NCBI GenBank assembly: GCA_900472675.1
Contig: UCJA01000015.1
Coordinates: 1-64,000, forward strand
Source of the DNA: Hyphomicrobiales bacterium
Lineage (GTDB): Bacteria > Pseudomonadota > Alphaproteobacteria > Rhizobiales > Rhizobiaceae
DNA: 64,000 bases
Reading direction: 5' to 3'
How positions within the stretch are numbered: position 1 is the stretch's first letter; each line of letters begins with the position of its first letter. A program made the position numbers and the translations under genes. The notes beneath the pieces are model-generated. The model did not search any database and was not told the origin of the DNA. It saw nothing but the letters and a program-made list of their open reading frames with translations. Shown here piece after piece: positions 10,053 to 17,915 of this stretch.

Positions 10053-10550
10053 ATGCTGATCATACTGGGTGGGTTACCGGGTTCTGGTAAAAGCACGATC
10101 GCACAGGCCCTGGCGACGCGCATAGGCGCCTGCTATCTGCGGGTCGACACAATCGAACAGGCAATTCGCGCTGCTGCGCCGCTAGCAGAGGGACATGATG
10201 TCGGGCCAGCGGGCTATGTCGCACTTTACCAATTGGCAGCGGACAACCTTCGCCTCGGACACACCGTCATTGCCGACTCCGTCAATGCGATAGAGATTAC
10301 CCGCAGCGCATTCAGAACCGTTGCCAAGGAAACCAACAGTCGGTTTATCGAGGTCGAAGTCCTCTGCTCCGATGCGGCAACACATCGGCATCGCGCGGAA
10401 ACGCGCGGATCAACCGTCGCAGGTCTGATCCCGCCAACATGGGCACAAATCGAGCAGCGAGGTTTCGAGCAGTGGAACCCTGACGTGCGGATCGACACCT
10501 TCCGTCTTTCCGTCGAAGACAGCGTCACAGAAATTGTGAAGCTTCTTTGA
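10053..10550 (+). CDS. AAA/zeta-toxin-like P-loop kinase
   Basis: Small cytoplasmic ATPase of 165 residues with Walker A GLPGSGKST at about 7-15, a kinase-like core and the Asp of IADSVNAIE acting as the second nucleotide motif. The family (AAA_33) contains small-molecule kinases such as gluconate- or chloramphenicol-phosphotransferase-like proteins; the substrate cannot be told here. ATG at 10053 follows CACGGAGG with 7 bases spacing. The codon use is slightly less GC-rich than that of its neighbours. It stands alone after a 256-base gap in which I saw no gene. Confidence 0.8.
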   Translation: MLIILGGLPGSGKSTIAQALATRIGACYLRVDTIEQAIRAAAPLAEGHDVGPAGYVALYQLAADNLRLGHTVIADSVNAIEITRSAFRTVAKETNSRFIEVEVLCSDAATHRHRAETRGSTVAGLIPPTWAQIEQRGFEQWNPDVRIDTFRLSVEDSVTEIVKLL

Positions 10551-10615
10551 CGTAGGGTTGCTTCGTTCCCTACCCTCTTCCCATCTTCCAGCCGCTGCCT
10601 CATTCTGCTAATCGT

Positions 10616-10637
10616 CTTACGTGCGCGTAAACGTAAG
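10616..10637. promoter_or_regulatory. Palindromic operator candidate upstream of flavin oxidoreductase
   Basis: Arms CTTACG and CGTAAG flank a 10-base centre; on the minus strand the centre reads TTACGTTTACG. The same ACGTTTACG core occurs in a palindrome before fadD (22196-22211). It sits directly before the ribosome site of the gene that starts at 10653, a position suited to a repressor. The protein that would bind it is unknown. Confidence 0.5.
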
Positions 10638-10652
10638 TCGGGAGGAGACGCC

Positions 10653-11609
10653 GTGCTGCCAGACATTTTGAAGACCAGGACGCGGTTGCCGGTGGTGGCA
10701 TCGCCGCTGTTCATCATCTCGCATCCTCAGCTGACGATCGCGCAGTGCAAGGCGGGCGTGATCGGCGCCTTTCCGGCGCTGAATGCGCGGCCCGAAAGCC
10801 AGCTGGACGAGTGGCTTGCGATGATTACGGAGGAGCTTGCGGCCTATGACGCGGCCAATCCGGACCGGCCGTCTGCGCCGTTTGCCGTCAACCAGATTGT
10901 GCACACCTCCAACAGGCGTCTCGAGCACGACCTGACGATGTGCGTCAAATACAAGGTGCCGATCGTGATCTCGTCGCTCGGCGCCGTGCCGGAGGTGAAC
11001 GCTGCCGTGCATTCCTATGGTGGGATCGTGCTGCACGACGTGATCAACAATAGGCACGCCAAATCCGCCATTTCCAAGGGCGCGGACGGGCTGATTGCGG
11101 TGGCAGCGGGTGCCGGCGGGCATGCGGGCACGCTCTCTCCGTTCGCGCTGGTCCAGGAGATCCGGACATGGTTCGACGGGCCGCTTCTGCTTGCCGGCGC
11201 GATCGGGACCGGCGACGGCATTCTGGCGGCGCAGGCCATGGGCGCCGACATGGCCTATATCGGCACCCCTTTTATCGCCACGCGTGAAGCGCGGGCCGAG
11301 GAGGCCTACAAGCAGATGATCGTCGCCTCGCAGGCCGCCGACATCGTCTACTCCAACTTCTTCACCGGCATCCACGGCAATTACCTGAAGGGTTCGATCG
11401 CCGCCACGGGGCTTGATCCGGATGCGCTTCCGGTGGCCGACCCCTCCAAGATGGATTTCGACACGGCGGTAAGCGGCCCCAAGGCCTGGAAGGAGATCTG
11501 GGGGGCGGGACAAGGCGTTGGTGCGGTGACCGACGTGGTTACGGTGGCGGAGCTGGTGGACCGGCTCGCGGGCGAATACCAGGCAGCAAGGGCGCGCCTG
11601 CGGCTTTAG
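10653..11609 (+). CDS. NAD(P)H-dependent flavin oxidoreductase (nitronate monooxygenase family)
   Basis: TIM-barrel FMN enzyme of 318 residues. Visible family features are the N-terminal RLPVVASPLF and GVIGAFPALN, a central VAAGAGGHAG that carries the catalytic His and flavin phosphate loop, and LLAGAIGTGDGI / MGADMAYIGTPF near the flavin. Such enzymes oxidise alkyl nitronates or act as enoyl reductase-like oxidoreductases. The start is GTG at 10653, behind a strong GGAGGAG with 5 bases spacing. A palindrome just upstream suggests repression by a regulator that may also control fadD. Confidence 0.88.
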   Translation: MLPDILKTRTRLPVVASPLFIISHPQLTIAQCKAGVIGAFPALNARPESQLDEWLAMITEELAAYDAANPDRPSAPFAVNQIVHTSNRRLEHDLTMCVKYKVPIVISSLGAVPEVNAAVHSYGGIVLHDVINNRHAKSAISKGADGLIAVAAGAGGHAGTLSPFALVQEIRTWFDGPLLLAGAIGTGDGILAAQAMGADMAYIGTPFIATREARAEEAYKQMIVASQAADIVYSNFFTGIHGNYLKGSIAATGLDPDALPVADPSKMDFDTAVSGPKAWKEIWGAGQGVGAVTDVVTVAELVDRLAGEYQAARARLRL

Positions 11610-11755
11610 CTGCGCGGCAGGGTTCACTTGCCACGACGGCCCTGCCCGCGACGGAGGAAAATCATCGGCGCCATGAAAAGCGGCTTGAAATCGGGCGCCG
11701 ATCCTTGTATCAGCCGCATCACTTGCTGCCGGGCGTTTTCATTCCCGTTGCGCGA

Positions 11756-11831
11756 GCCGCTTTAGCTCAGGTGGTAGAGCACATCATTCGTAATGATGGG
11801 GTCAGAGGTTCGAGTCCTCTAAGCGGCACCA
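11756..11831 (+). tRNA. tRNA-Thr (anticodon CGT)
   Basis: A complete cloverleaf of 76 bases. Acceptor arms GCCGCTT / AAGCGGC, D arm GCTC...GAGC, anticodon stem CATCA/TGATG around loop TTCGTAA (anticodon CGT, reading ACG), T arm AGAGG TTCGAGT CCTCT, and encoded CCA at 11829-11831. Confidence 0.97.
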
Positions 11832-12169
11832 CTTCCCCCAAATGTCCCTAGCGTAGACTTCGGTCTCCCTGCGCTTCTCAGGCGCCACAAAAGCCTCTTC
11901 GTCGGCCAAGGTTGACCTGCGCCTGCAGTCTTCCCCCAAGTCCTCGCCCTGCCAGTCTCACCTTGCGCCAAGCACCCTTTATGACTTTCCTCTGATATAG
12001 CTGTCTCAGCATGGGACATAATGACACATGCAACCGCGATACACGTTCTGTTTCGTGTCGCTTGTGTTACGTTACTACCAGCTATCCCCCTGCGTTAACT
12101 ACTATTTAAGGATATACTTGTGCCTGCGCGTGGTTGTGCGATCATCACCTCGAAACAGGGAACAGGGCA
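11832..12169. other. Intergenic region without recognisable gene
   Basis: 338 bases between tRNA-Thr and the small protein gene at 12170. The right half (about 12010-12130) is clearly more AT-rich than its surroundings and probably holds the promoter of that gene, but no clean -35/-10 pair could be chosen. No RNA structure or open frame worth reporting was seen. Confidence 0.5.
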
Positions 12170-12373
12170 ATGAAGACACCAACCCCATCTACCGCCATTT
12201 CCACTCCGGAACGGCCTTCCGCCTGCCGCATAGAAGTTGAATCGGCCATGCGCAGCCTCATCAAAGAAATCGTCAAGCAGGGCTGGAGCAGGGCTGAAGT
12301 CGCCTTGACGCTGGCGGATGCGGCAGAAGACTACGTCATGGAACTCGCCGGTCGCTCGCCGACGCAACACTGA
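12170..12373 (+). CDS. Small conserved hypothetical protein
   Basis: 67 residues, soluble. After a Ser/Thr/Pro-rich start (about 1-20), the conserved part reads as two short helices: VESAMRSLIKEIVKQGWSRA and EVALTLADAAEDYVMEL. Proteins of this kind are common in rhizobial genomes and have no known function. Start ATG at 12170 follows AGGGAACAGGG. It is followed by about 210 bases in which I recognise nothing. Confidence 0.65.
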   Translation: MKTPTPSTAISTPERPSACRIEVESAMRSLIKEIVKQGWSRAEVALTLADAAEDYVMELAGRSPTQH

Positions 12374-12587
12374 CCTGACCACATCGATCAAGCATCGAGT
12401 GGCAGGACCCGGCGGCGCGACGCAGAGGGCTTGAAGACCCTCATCTCGCGCGCAGAGCCAGACGGCAGAACGCTGTCCTATCTTTTGAACCGCCCCATTT
12501 GCGCATAGCCGGCTAGACCGGCAGAGGGACCTGCGGCGCACGCCGTCACAGGAGCAGCCCAGCTTTGAGCCGTCCAGCGTGAGCCCA

Positions 12588-13553
12588 TCAGCTCCAGTAG
12601 GCGGCGGCGGTAAAATCGCGCTTGTTGAGGCCGCGTGCCGTCAGCCGCTGACGGGCGGCCCGGGCAGCATCGGCATGGCCTGCAAACCAGACATGGGCAC
12701 CGCCCGGTGTTTCCGTCGCGTCAAGTGCTGCGACAAGATCGGGAACCACGGTAACCCGGCCATCACCGGCCAGGTCGCAGAGGTCGCACTCTGCGGCGCA
12801 GACAAAGGCCTTCACATCGCCGCCGGCGAGAGCCAGCATGCGGCAGATGGCGGGCAGCGCCGTCTGGTCGCCGAACAGATAGAGCGGCGATCCCTGCGGG
12901 CACCAGCCGCCGCCGGGACCCATGACGCCGACCGTCTGGCCAACCGGATCCGTCTGCGCCCAGTCCGAGGTGGGGCTGCCGGCATGGCGGAAGATATCGA
13001 ATTCGAGCCAGTCACCCTCCTGCGCCGCAGTGGTATAGACCGGACGATGCATGGCATCCTCGCCATCGGGCCAGACCGTGCGGCCGGAAGCGGCGATGCG
13101 CGGCCAGCGCGGCGTACGACCGCTTGCGGGCAACAGCAAGCGAAAATGCAGGCTGCCGGTACCCAGACGAGCCGCATCCGGCCCCTCGAGCCGCACCCGC
13201 ATGAAACCGGGCGAGCGACGGGTAACCGAGACCACGCGCATCAGCGACAGGCCGGGAGCGAGAGCGCCTTCGTCCACCGCGTCCCATTCAATCTCGACGC
13301 CGCTTTCCTCGCAGATTTCCGTCAGGGCGCCCTGCAGGGTCTGCAACAGCCGATCTTCCGGAGCCGTCAGCTTGACGACAAGGCCGTTGCCCCGGGGCTG
13401 CAGCAGAGCTTGCGAATTCCAGATGCGGAAATAGAGGTCAGGACCCTGTTCCTCCAGCGGGACATCCCATTCTGCTGCACGCTTGCGCAGGGCCTCTAGA
13501 GCAAGAGTGCCATCGGCGCGGATCTGGCCTTGATTGACATGAGTGACGGACAC
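12588..13553 (-). CDS. Siderophore-interacting protein with N-terminal DUF2218 domain
   Basis: 321 residues. Residues about 1-95 are a DUF2218 domain; the rest is a ferredoxin-reductase-like FAD domain followed by a NAD-binding SIP domain (LYLFGDQTALPAICRML, then VWFAGHADAARAARQRL near the C-terminus ending in AAYWS). Such ViuB-like proteins reduce ferric siderophore in the cytoplasm to release iron. I prefer GTG at 13553, with GAGG 9 bases upstream; a TTG at 13562 would add three residues. It lies only 17 bases after the FAD oxidoreductase gene, so both are probably one transcript. No iron box was recognised. Confidence 0.88.
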   Translation of the reverse strand: MSVTHVNQGQIRADGTLALEALRKRAAEWDVPLEEQGPDLYFRIWNSQALLQPRGNGLVVKLTAPEDRLLQTLQGALTEICEESGVEIEWDAVDEGALAPGLSLMRVVSVTRRSPGFMRVRLEGPDAARLGTGSLHFRLLLPASGRTPRWPRIAASGRTVWPDGEDAMHRPVYTTAAQEGDWLEFDIFRHAGSPTSDWAQTDPVGQTVGVMGPGGGWCPQGSPLYLFGDQTALPAICRMLALAGGDVKAFVCAAECDLCDLAGDGRVTVVPDLVAALDATETPGGAHVWFAGHADAARAARQRLTARGLNKRDFTAAAYWS

Positions 13554-13570
13554 GGGCTTCAACCTCGAAC

Positions 13571-14779
13571 TTAGGGCTCGAACATAGGGGCTTCAGCCTT
13601 CATGCAATTACATGAGCTTCCCTTGTCAAGTTTAATGCCTGACTGCGGTTCCGCCTCGCGTGCTGCTTCCCGGGTCAGCTGTGCGACCCATTCGCCGATC
13701 GCCATGGAGGCAGTGAGGCCCGGAGATTCGATGCCGTAAAGCGCGACATAGCCGGGATGGCCCGTCGTCGCCGGACCCTGGATGACGAAGTCGCCACCGC
13801 CGCCGGCTGCCAGCCCGACCACCTTGGGGCGGATGCCCGCATAGGCTGGCTGCAGGGCGCGGTCGGGAAGCTGCGGCCAGTATTTACGGATCGCCGCGTA
13901 AAAGCGGTCGGCCCGGGCCGGGTCGACGTCGTAGCCGATCTCATCGATCCATTCGACATCGGGGCCGAACCGCGCCTGCCCGCCGAGATCCAGCGTCAGA
14001 TGGACGCCGAGCCCGCCCTTTTCCGGCACCGGATAGATTAGCCGCGTCGCCGGCGCCGGCGCGCTCAGCGAGAAATAGCAGCCGCGGGCATAGTGGCGCT
14101 CGGGAATGGTGGCCGCATCCAGCCCATCGATGGCCTGCGAGACCGTCCAGGCCTCCAGCCCGGCCGCGTTGACCACCAGGTTTGCCACGACCTCGACCGG
14201 ATCCCGGCCGCCGATCGACAGGTGCACCTCGTCGTCGACAAGCTGCCCGGCCAGCACCGGTGCATTGAGCACAACGGTGCCGCCATGGGCTTCGATATCG
14301 GCGTGGAAGGCCTCCATCAGACGATGGCTGTCGATGATGCCGGTCGAGGGCGAGACCAGCGCTGCAACCCCCTGGATCTTCGGCTCCAGGCGGGCGAGCT
14401 CGTCACGGTCGATCAGCCGGCAGTCATGGACGGCATTGGCCTTTGCCTGCTGCAGCAGATGATCGAGGTAGACAAGCTCCGATGCATCGGAGGCGACCAC
14501 CAGCTTGCCGCAGTTGCGGTGGGGGATATGGCGGTCGCGGCAATAGGCGTAGAGCTTGCGGTTGCCGTCCACGCAAAGCCGGGCCTTGAGGCTGCCGGTC
14601 GCATAATAGAGCCCCGCGTGAATGACCTCGCTGTTGCGCGAGGAGGTGACGCCACCGATGACGTCGCCAGCCTCTAGAAGAACGACCTCGCGGCCGGAGA
14701 TCGCCAGCTCCCGGGCGATGGCAAGGCCAACGACACCGCCGCCAACCACGATGCAATCCAGCGCCAGAACCTCAGCCAT
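13571..14779 (-). CDS. FAD-dependent oxidoreductase, L-2-hydroxyglutarate oxidase-like
   Basis: 402-residue protein of the DAO/glycine-oxidase fold. The FAD-binding Rossmann motif is at about 11-24 (VGGGVVGLAIAREL), followed by EAGDVIGGVTSSRNSEVIH, which is typical of the LhgO group where the Asn-Ser-Glu segment lies near the substrate. ARGCYFSL and PVPEKGGLGVHLTLD also match that group. It probably oxidises a 2-hydroxyacid and hands electrons to the membrane or oxygen. Start ATG 14779 with GGGGGA upstream. The C-terminal 20 residues (Cys-Asn-Cys-Met) look non-conserved. Confidence 0.85.
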   Translation of the reverse strand: MAEVLALDCIVVGGGVVGLAIARELAISGREVVLLEAGDVIGGVTSSRNSEVIHAGLYYATGSLKARLCVDGNRKLYAYCRDRHIPHRNCGKLVVASDASELVYLDHLLQQAKANAVHDCRLIDRDELARLEPKIQGVAALVSPSTGIIDSHRLMEAFHADIEAHGGTVVLNAPVLAGQLVDDEVHLSIGGRDPVEVVANLVVNAAGLEAWTVSQAIDGLDAATIPERHYARGCYFSLSAPAPATRLIYPVPEKGGLGVHLTLDLGGQARFGPDVEWIDEIGYDVDPARADRFYAAIRKYWPQLPDRALQPAYAGIRPKVVGLAAGGGGDFVIQGPATTGHPGYVALYGIESPGLTASMAIGEWVAQLTREAAREAEPQSGIKLDKGSSCNCMKAEAPMFEP

Positions 14780-14885
14780 CGTTCCCCCGAAAATTGTCTT
14801 CTGCTGCCTGGCGCGGATGATATAGGAGATCGCGGTAAGCGCCAGTGGCCCAACCGCAGCCTATGATCGCATCCGGAGGCGTAGA

Positions 14886-15839
14886 ATGTTAAAAGTGGTA
14901 TTTCTCGATCGCGATACGATCGGCCCCTCCGTCACCATCACCCGACCAAATTTTGCGCATGAATGGATCGAGCATGCCAAGACCGCGCCCGAGGACGTGG
15001 CGGCGCGCATTGCGGATGCCGATCTGGTGATTACCAACAAGGCGCGCATCGGGGCAGAGGCAATTGCCGGCGCCATCAAGCTGAAGATGATCGCCGTTGC
15101 CGCTACCGGATATGACGTCATCGACCTGCCCGCCGCCAAGGCGCGCGGCATCATCGTGTCGAATGTCCGCGGCTACGCCGTCAACACCGTGCCGGAGCAT
15201 ACATTCGCGCTGATCTTTGCGCTGCGGCGCTCGCTGATGGGTTTTAGGCAGGACGTGATCGACGGCGAATGGCAGAAGGCCAATCAGTTCTGCTTCTTCA
15301 ACCACCCGATCCGCGATCTCGCCGGATCGACGCTCGGGATCTTCGGGCGGGGAACACTTGGCACATCCGTTGCCCGGATCGCCGAAGCGCTCGGAATGAC
15401 CGTCGTCTATGCCGGCCGCAAGGGAAGCGACACGGTCGGGGAAGGCTATACGCCCTTCGACGCGGTGCTCGAGACGGCCGACATCCTCAGCCTGCATGTG
15501 CCGCTGACGCCGGAGACGCGCGACCTGATCGGCATGGCCGAATTCCGCAAGATGAAGCGGCAGCCGCTGGTCATCAACACGTCGAGGGGCGGGCTGGTGA
15601 ACGAGGCCGATCTCGTGCGGGCGCTGGACGAAGGGCTGATCGCCGGTGCAGGCTTCGACGTGCTGACCAAGGAGCCGCCGGCCGAGGACAATCCGCTGCT
15701 CACCATTCTGGAGCGGCCGAACGTCATCGTGACGCCGCATGTGGCCTGGGCCAGCGACGAGGCCATGCAGAGCCTCTGGGGCCAGGTCATCGGCCATCTC
15801 GAGAATTTCGAGAAAGGTCAGCCGTCCAACGTGCTCTGA
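14886..15839 (+). CDS. D-2-hydroxyacid dehydrogenase (glycerate dehydrogenase/hydroxypyruvate reductase type)
   Basis: 317-residue NAD-dependent dehydrogenase. The NAD motif is GRGTLGTSVARIAEALG, and the catalytic triad is visible as Arg in NTSRGGLVNE, Glu in EPPAEDNPLL and His in VTPHVAWAS. The N-terminal catalytic half includes VVAATGYDVIDL-like sequence (IAVAATGYDVIDLPAA). It resembles glycerate dehydrogenase, but substrate choice between hydroxypyruvate, glyoxylate and others cannot be set. ATG at 14886 follows GGAGGC. Divergent from the FAD oxidoreductase of 2-hydroxyacids, which may be functionally linked. A GNAT gene follows after 27 bases. Confidence 0.9.
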   Translation: MLKVVFLDRDTIGPSVTITRPNFAHEWIEHAKTAPEDVAARIADADLVITNKARIGAEAIAGAIKLKMIAVAATGYDVIDLPAAKARGIIVSNVRGYAVNTVPEHTFALIFALRRSLMGFRQDVIDGEWQKANQFCFFNHPIRDLAGSTLGIFGRGTLGTSVARIAEALGMTVVYAGRKGSDTVGEGYTPFDAVLETADILSLHVPLTPETRDLIGMAEFRKMKRQPLVINTSRGGLVNEADLVRALDEGLIAGAGFDVLTKEPPAEDNPLLTILERPNVIVTPHVAWASDEAMQSLWGQVIGHLENFEKGQPSNVL

Positions 15840-15866
15840 GGCAGGCCACCAATTCCGGGAAAGACC

Positions 15867-16706
15867 ATGACATCCGGCATTTCGCATCGTCGCCTCTCCG
15901 ACTGCACGCTTGAGGAAGGCGCTGCGGGCTTCACCGAAGGCTTTACAGGCTATGCCATGCCGGTGAACGTGACCGCGCAATCACTGCTGCTACGGATCCA
16001 GCGCGACAATACCGATCGGGATGCGAGCTTCGTGTTCTTTGATGGCGATCGGCCGGCCGGTATCCTGTTGATCGGTCGACGGGGCGATCGCTCCCGGATC
16101 GGTGCCATCGGCATGGGTCCGACGCTTCGCGGCCATGGCCTGGGACGCAGCGTCCTGCTGGACACCATCGACGCAGCAAAGGCTCGCGGCGACCGCCTAC
16201 TCTTTCTCGAAGTCATCGATTCCAACGAACGGGCGCGCGATCTCTACCTGTCGCTGGGCTTCAGGATCACCCGCAAGCTGGTGGGATTCGGACGCAGCGC
16301 CAAGCGCGGCGCTCCAGACGTCGCGCCTGCCGAAGAATGCTCACCAGCGACGGCGGCCGGGATGCTGGCGGCCTTCGCGGATCCGGACCTGTCATGGCAG
16401 ACGGATCCGCGCAGCTTCGAAAGCGCCGAGCTGCCGTTCAGGGGTTTTGCCCTGGCCGGCAAGGCAGCCGTACTGCTGGATGACACCGCTAAAGATGTGC
16501 GGATCTTCAGCCTGGCGGTCGACCCGGCGCATCGGCGGCAGGGACTGGGCCGGGCGCTCACCGATGCGATTGCCGCCCGCTATCCCGGTCGCCGTCTCTA
16601 TACCGTTGAGAATGTGCCAGCCGGACTGCTCGATCTCTTCATGCGCCGGATCGGCTGGCGGAAGACTGCGCTCAGCCAGTCGGAGATGGTGTTCGACCTT
16701 AGCTAG
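15867..16706 (+). CDS. Tandem GNAT-family acetyltransferase
   Basis: 279 residues with two GNAT units. The first (about 1-145) has the acetyl-CoA pyrophosphate loop in GPTLRGHGLGRSVL, and the second (about 150-279) has DPAHRRQGLGRALTDA. Both retain the R/Q-x-x-G-x-G/A pattern, so both could bind acetyl-CoA. Target unknown. It follows the dehydrogenase gene closely and is probably co-transcribed with it. Its stop codon shares the bases CTAG with that of the convergent exonuclease gene. Confidence 0.85.
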   Translation: MTSGISHRRLSDCTLEEGAAGFTEGFTGYAMPVNVTAQSLLLRIQRDNTDRDASFVFFDGDRPAGILLIGRRGDRSRIGAIGMGPTLRGHGLGRSVLLDTIDAAKARGDRLLFLEVIDSNERARDLYLSLGFRITRKLVGFGRSAKRGAPDVAPAEECSPATAAGMLAAFADPDLSWQTDPRSFESAELPFRGFALAGKAAVLLDDTAKDVRIFSLAVDPAHRRQGLGRALTDAIAARYPGRRLYTVENVPAGLLDLFMRRIGWRKTALSQSEMVFDLS

Positions 16707-17476
16707 TCCGCGATCTCGATCCAGGTGGGGGCGTGGTCGCTGGCGTGCTCGCGTCCGCGCACATGTCTGTCCACCTCGGCCCGCTGCAGGCGCGGCGCGA
16801 TCGAGGGGCTGAGCAGCAGGTGATCGAGCCTGAGCCCTGCATCGCGGCCCCAGGCGTTCCGAAAATAATCCCAGAAGGTGTAGATGCGCTCGTCCGGATG
16901 AAGCGTGCGGATGGCATCCGTCCAGCCCTGATCGATGATCTGCTGGAAGATCTCGCGCACCTCCGGCCGGAACAGCGCGTCGTCGCGCCAGCGCTCCGGC
17001 TTGTAGACGTCGAGATCGGTCGGCATGATGTTGTAATCCCCTGCCAGCACCACCGGCGCCTCCGTATCGAGAAGCGCCTGGATGTGGACGAGGAAGCGCT
17101 TGTACCAGGCCAGCTTGTAATCGAACTTCGGGCCGGGCGACGGGTTGCCGTTGGGGGCGTAGAGGCAGGCGATCAACACACCCTGAACGGCTGCCTCGAT
17201 GTAGCGGGCGTGAAGATCCTCGTCATCGCCAGGGAGTTCCCGCCGGGTCTGGACCGGATTGACCCCGCGCGACAGGATGGCAACGCCGTTCCAGCTTTTC
17301 TGGCCGTTCCAGACGGCACCATAGCCGGCATCCTCGATTGCCTTGCGCGGAAATTTATCCTGCGGCGCCTTGAGCTCCTGCAGGCAGACGACGTCCGGCT
17401 TTGCCTCTTCCAACCACTCGATCAGGAGCGGAAGGCGGCCGTTAACACCGTTGACGTTGAAAGTGGCGATCTTCAA
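16703..17476 (-). CDS. xth: Exodeoxyribonuclease III
   Basis: 257-residue Mg-dependent AP endonuclease/3'-5' exonuclease for base excision repair. Motifs: IATFNVNGVNGRLP at the N-terminus, LQELKAPQDKFP (metal-binding Glu), GDYNIMPTDLDVY (Asp/Asn), LRLDHLLLS and SDHAPTW (catalytic His). I choose TTG at 17476 with GGGGAAG 6 bases upstream, since family members begin directly with KIATFNVN; a longer frame to 17626 adds 50 residues with no homology. Overlaps the 3' end of the GNAT gene by 4 bases. Confidence 0.92.
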   Translation of the reverse strand: MKIATFNVNGVNGRLPLLIEWLEEAKPDVVCLQELKAPQDKFPRKAIEDAGYGAVWNGQKSWNGVAILSRGVNPVQTRRELPGDDEDLHARYIEAAVQGVLIACLYAPNGNPSPGPKFDYKLAWYKRFLVHIQALLDTEAPVVLAGDYNIMPTDLDVYKPERWRDDALFRPEVREIFQQIIDQGWTDAIRTLHPDERIYTFWDYFRNAWGRDAGLRLDHLLLSPSIAPRLQRAEVDRHVRGREHASDHAPTWIEIAD

Positions 17477-17650
17477 TGCGGCTTCCCCTGTTCGACGGGG
17501 CAAACGCGCAAGTCTGGTTATGGATGCAAGGCCTGGAATGCTTCGAAAGGTGGCGACGGGATTAGCGAAAGATTCAAGACTCCTCAGCATACTCAGCCGA
17601 TCACAGGCGCGCCCTGAAGCGGGCACGCGAACTGCTGCTTTTCGAGGGAC

Positions 17651-17905
17651 ATGATGGCCGAAACCTACACAGCCACGCTGCGTGAATTCATTGCCGAGAA
17701 CTTCCTGTTCCGGGCCGATGCGGAGGTCAACGACAACCAGTCGCTACTGGATACGGGCGTGATGGACTCGACCGGCGTGCTGGAGCTCATCGCCTTCCTC
17801 GAAAAGACCTACGGCATTACCGTTGCCGACGAGGAGATCGTGCCAGAGAACCTCGACAGCATCGACAACATGAAGAGCTACCTGTCCACCAAGCTCGCCG
17901 CCTGA
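17651..17905 (+). CDS. Acyl carrier protein
   Basis: 84-residue ACP. The phosphopantetheine attachment Ser40 lies in GVMDSTGVLEL, followed by the acidic helix II/III region (EEIVPENLDSID). It differs clearly from AcpP of fatty-acid synthesis (which has DSLDTVEL), so it is a pathway-specific carrier. ATG codons at 17651 and 17654 are both possible; GAGGG lies 2-5 bases before. It is 10 bases upstream of an acyl-AMP ligase and begins the cluster, which suggests that the ligase loads it. Confidence 0.9.
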   Translation: MMAETYTATLREFIAENFLFRADAEVNDNQSLLDTGVMDSTGVLELIAFLEKTYGITVADEEIVPENLDSIDNMKSYLSTKLAA

Positions 17906-17915
17906 GGCAAGACTG

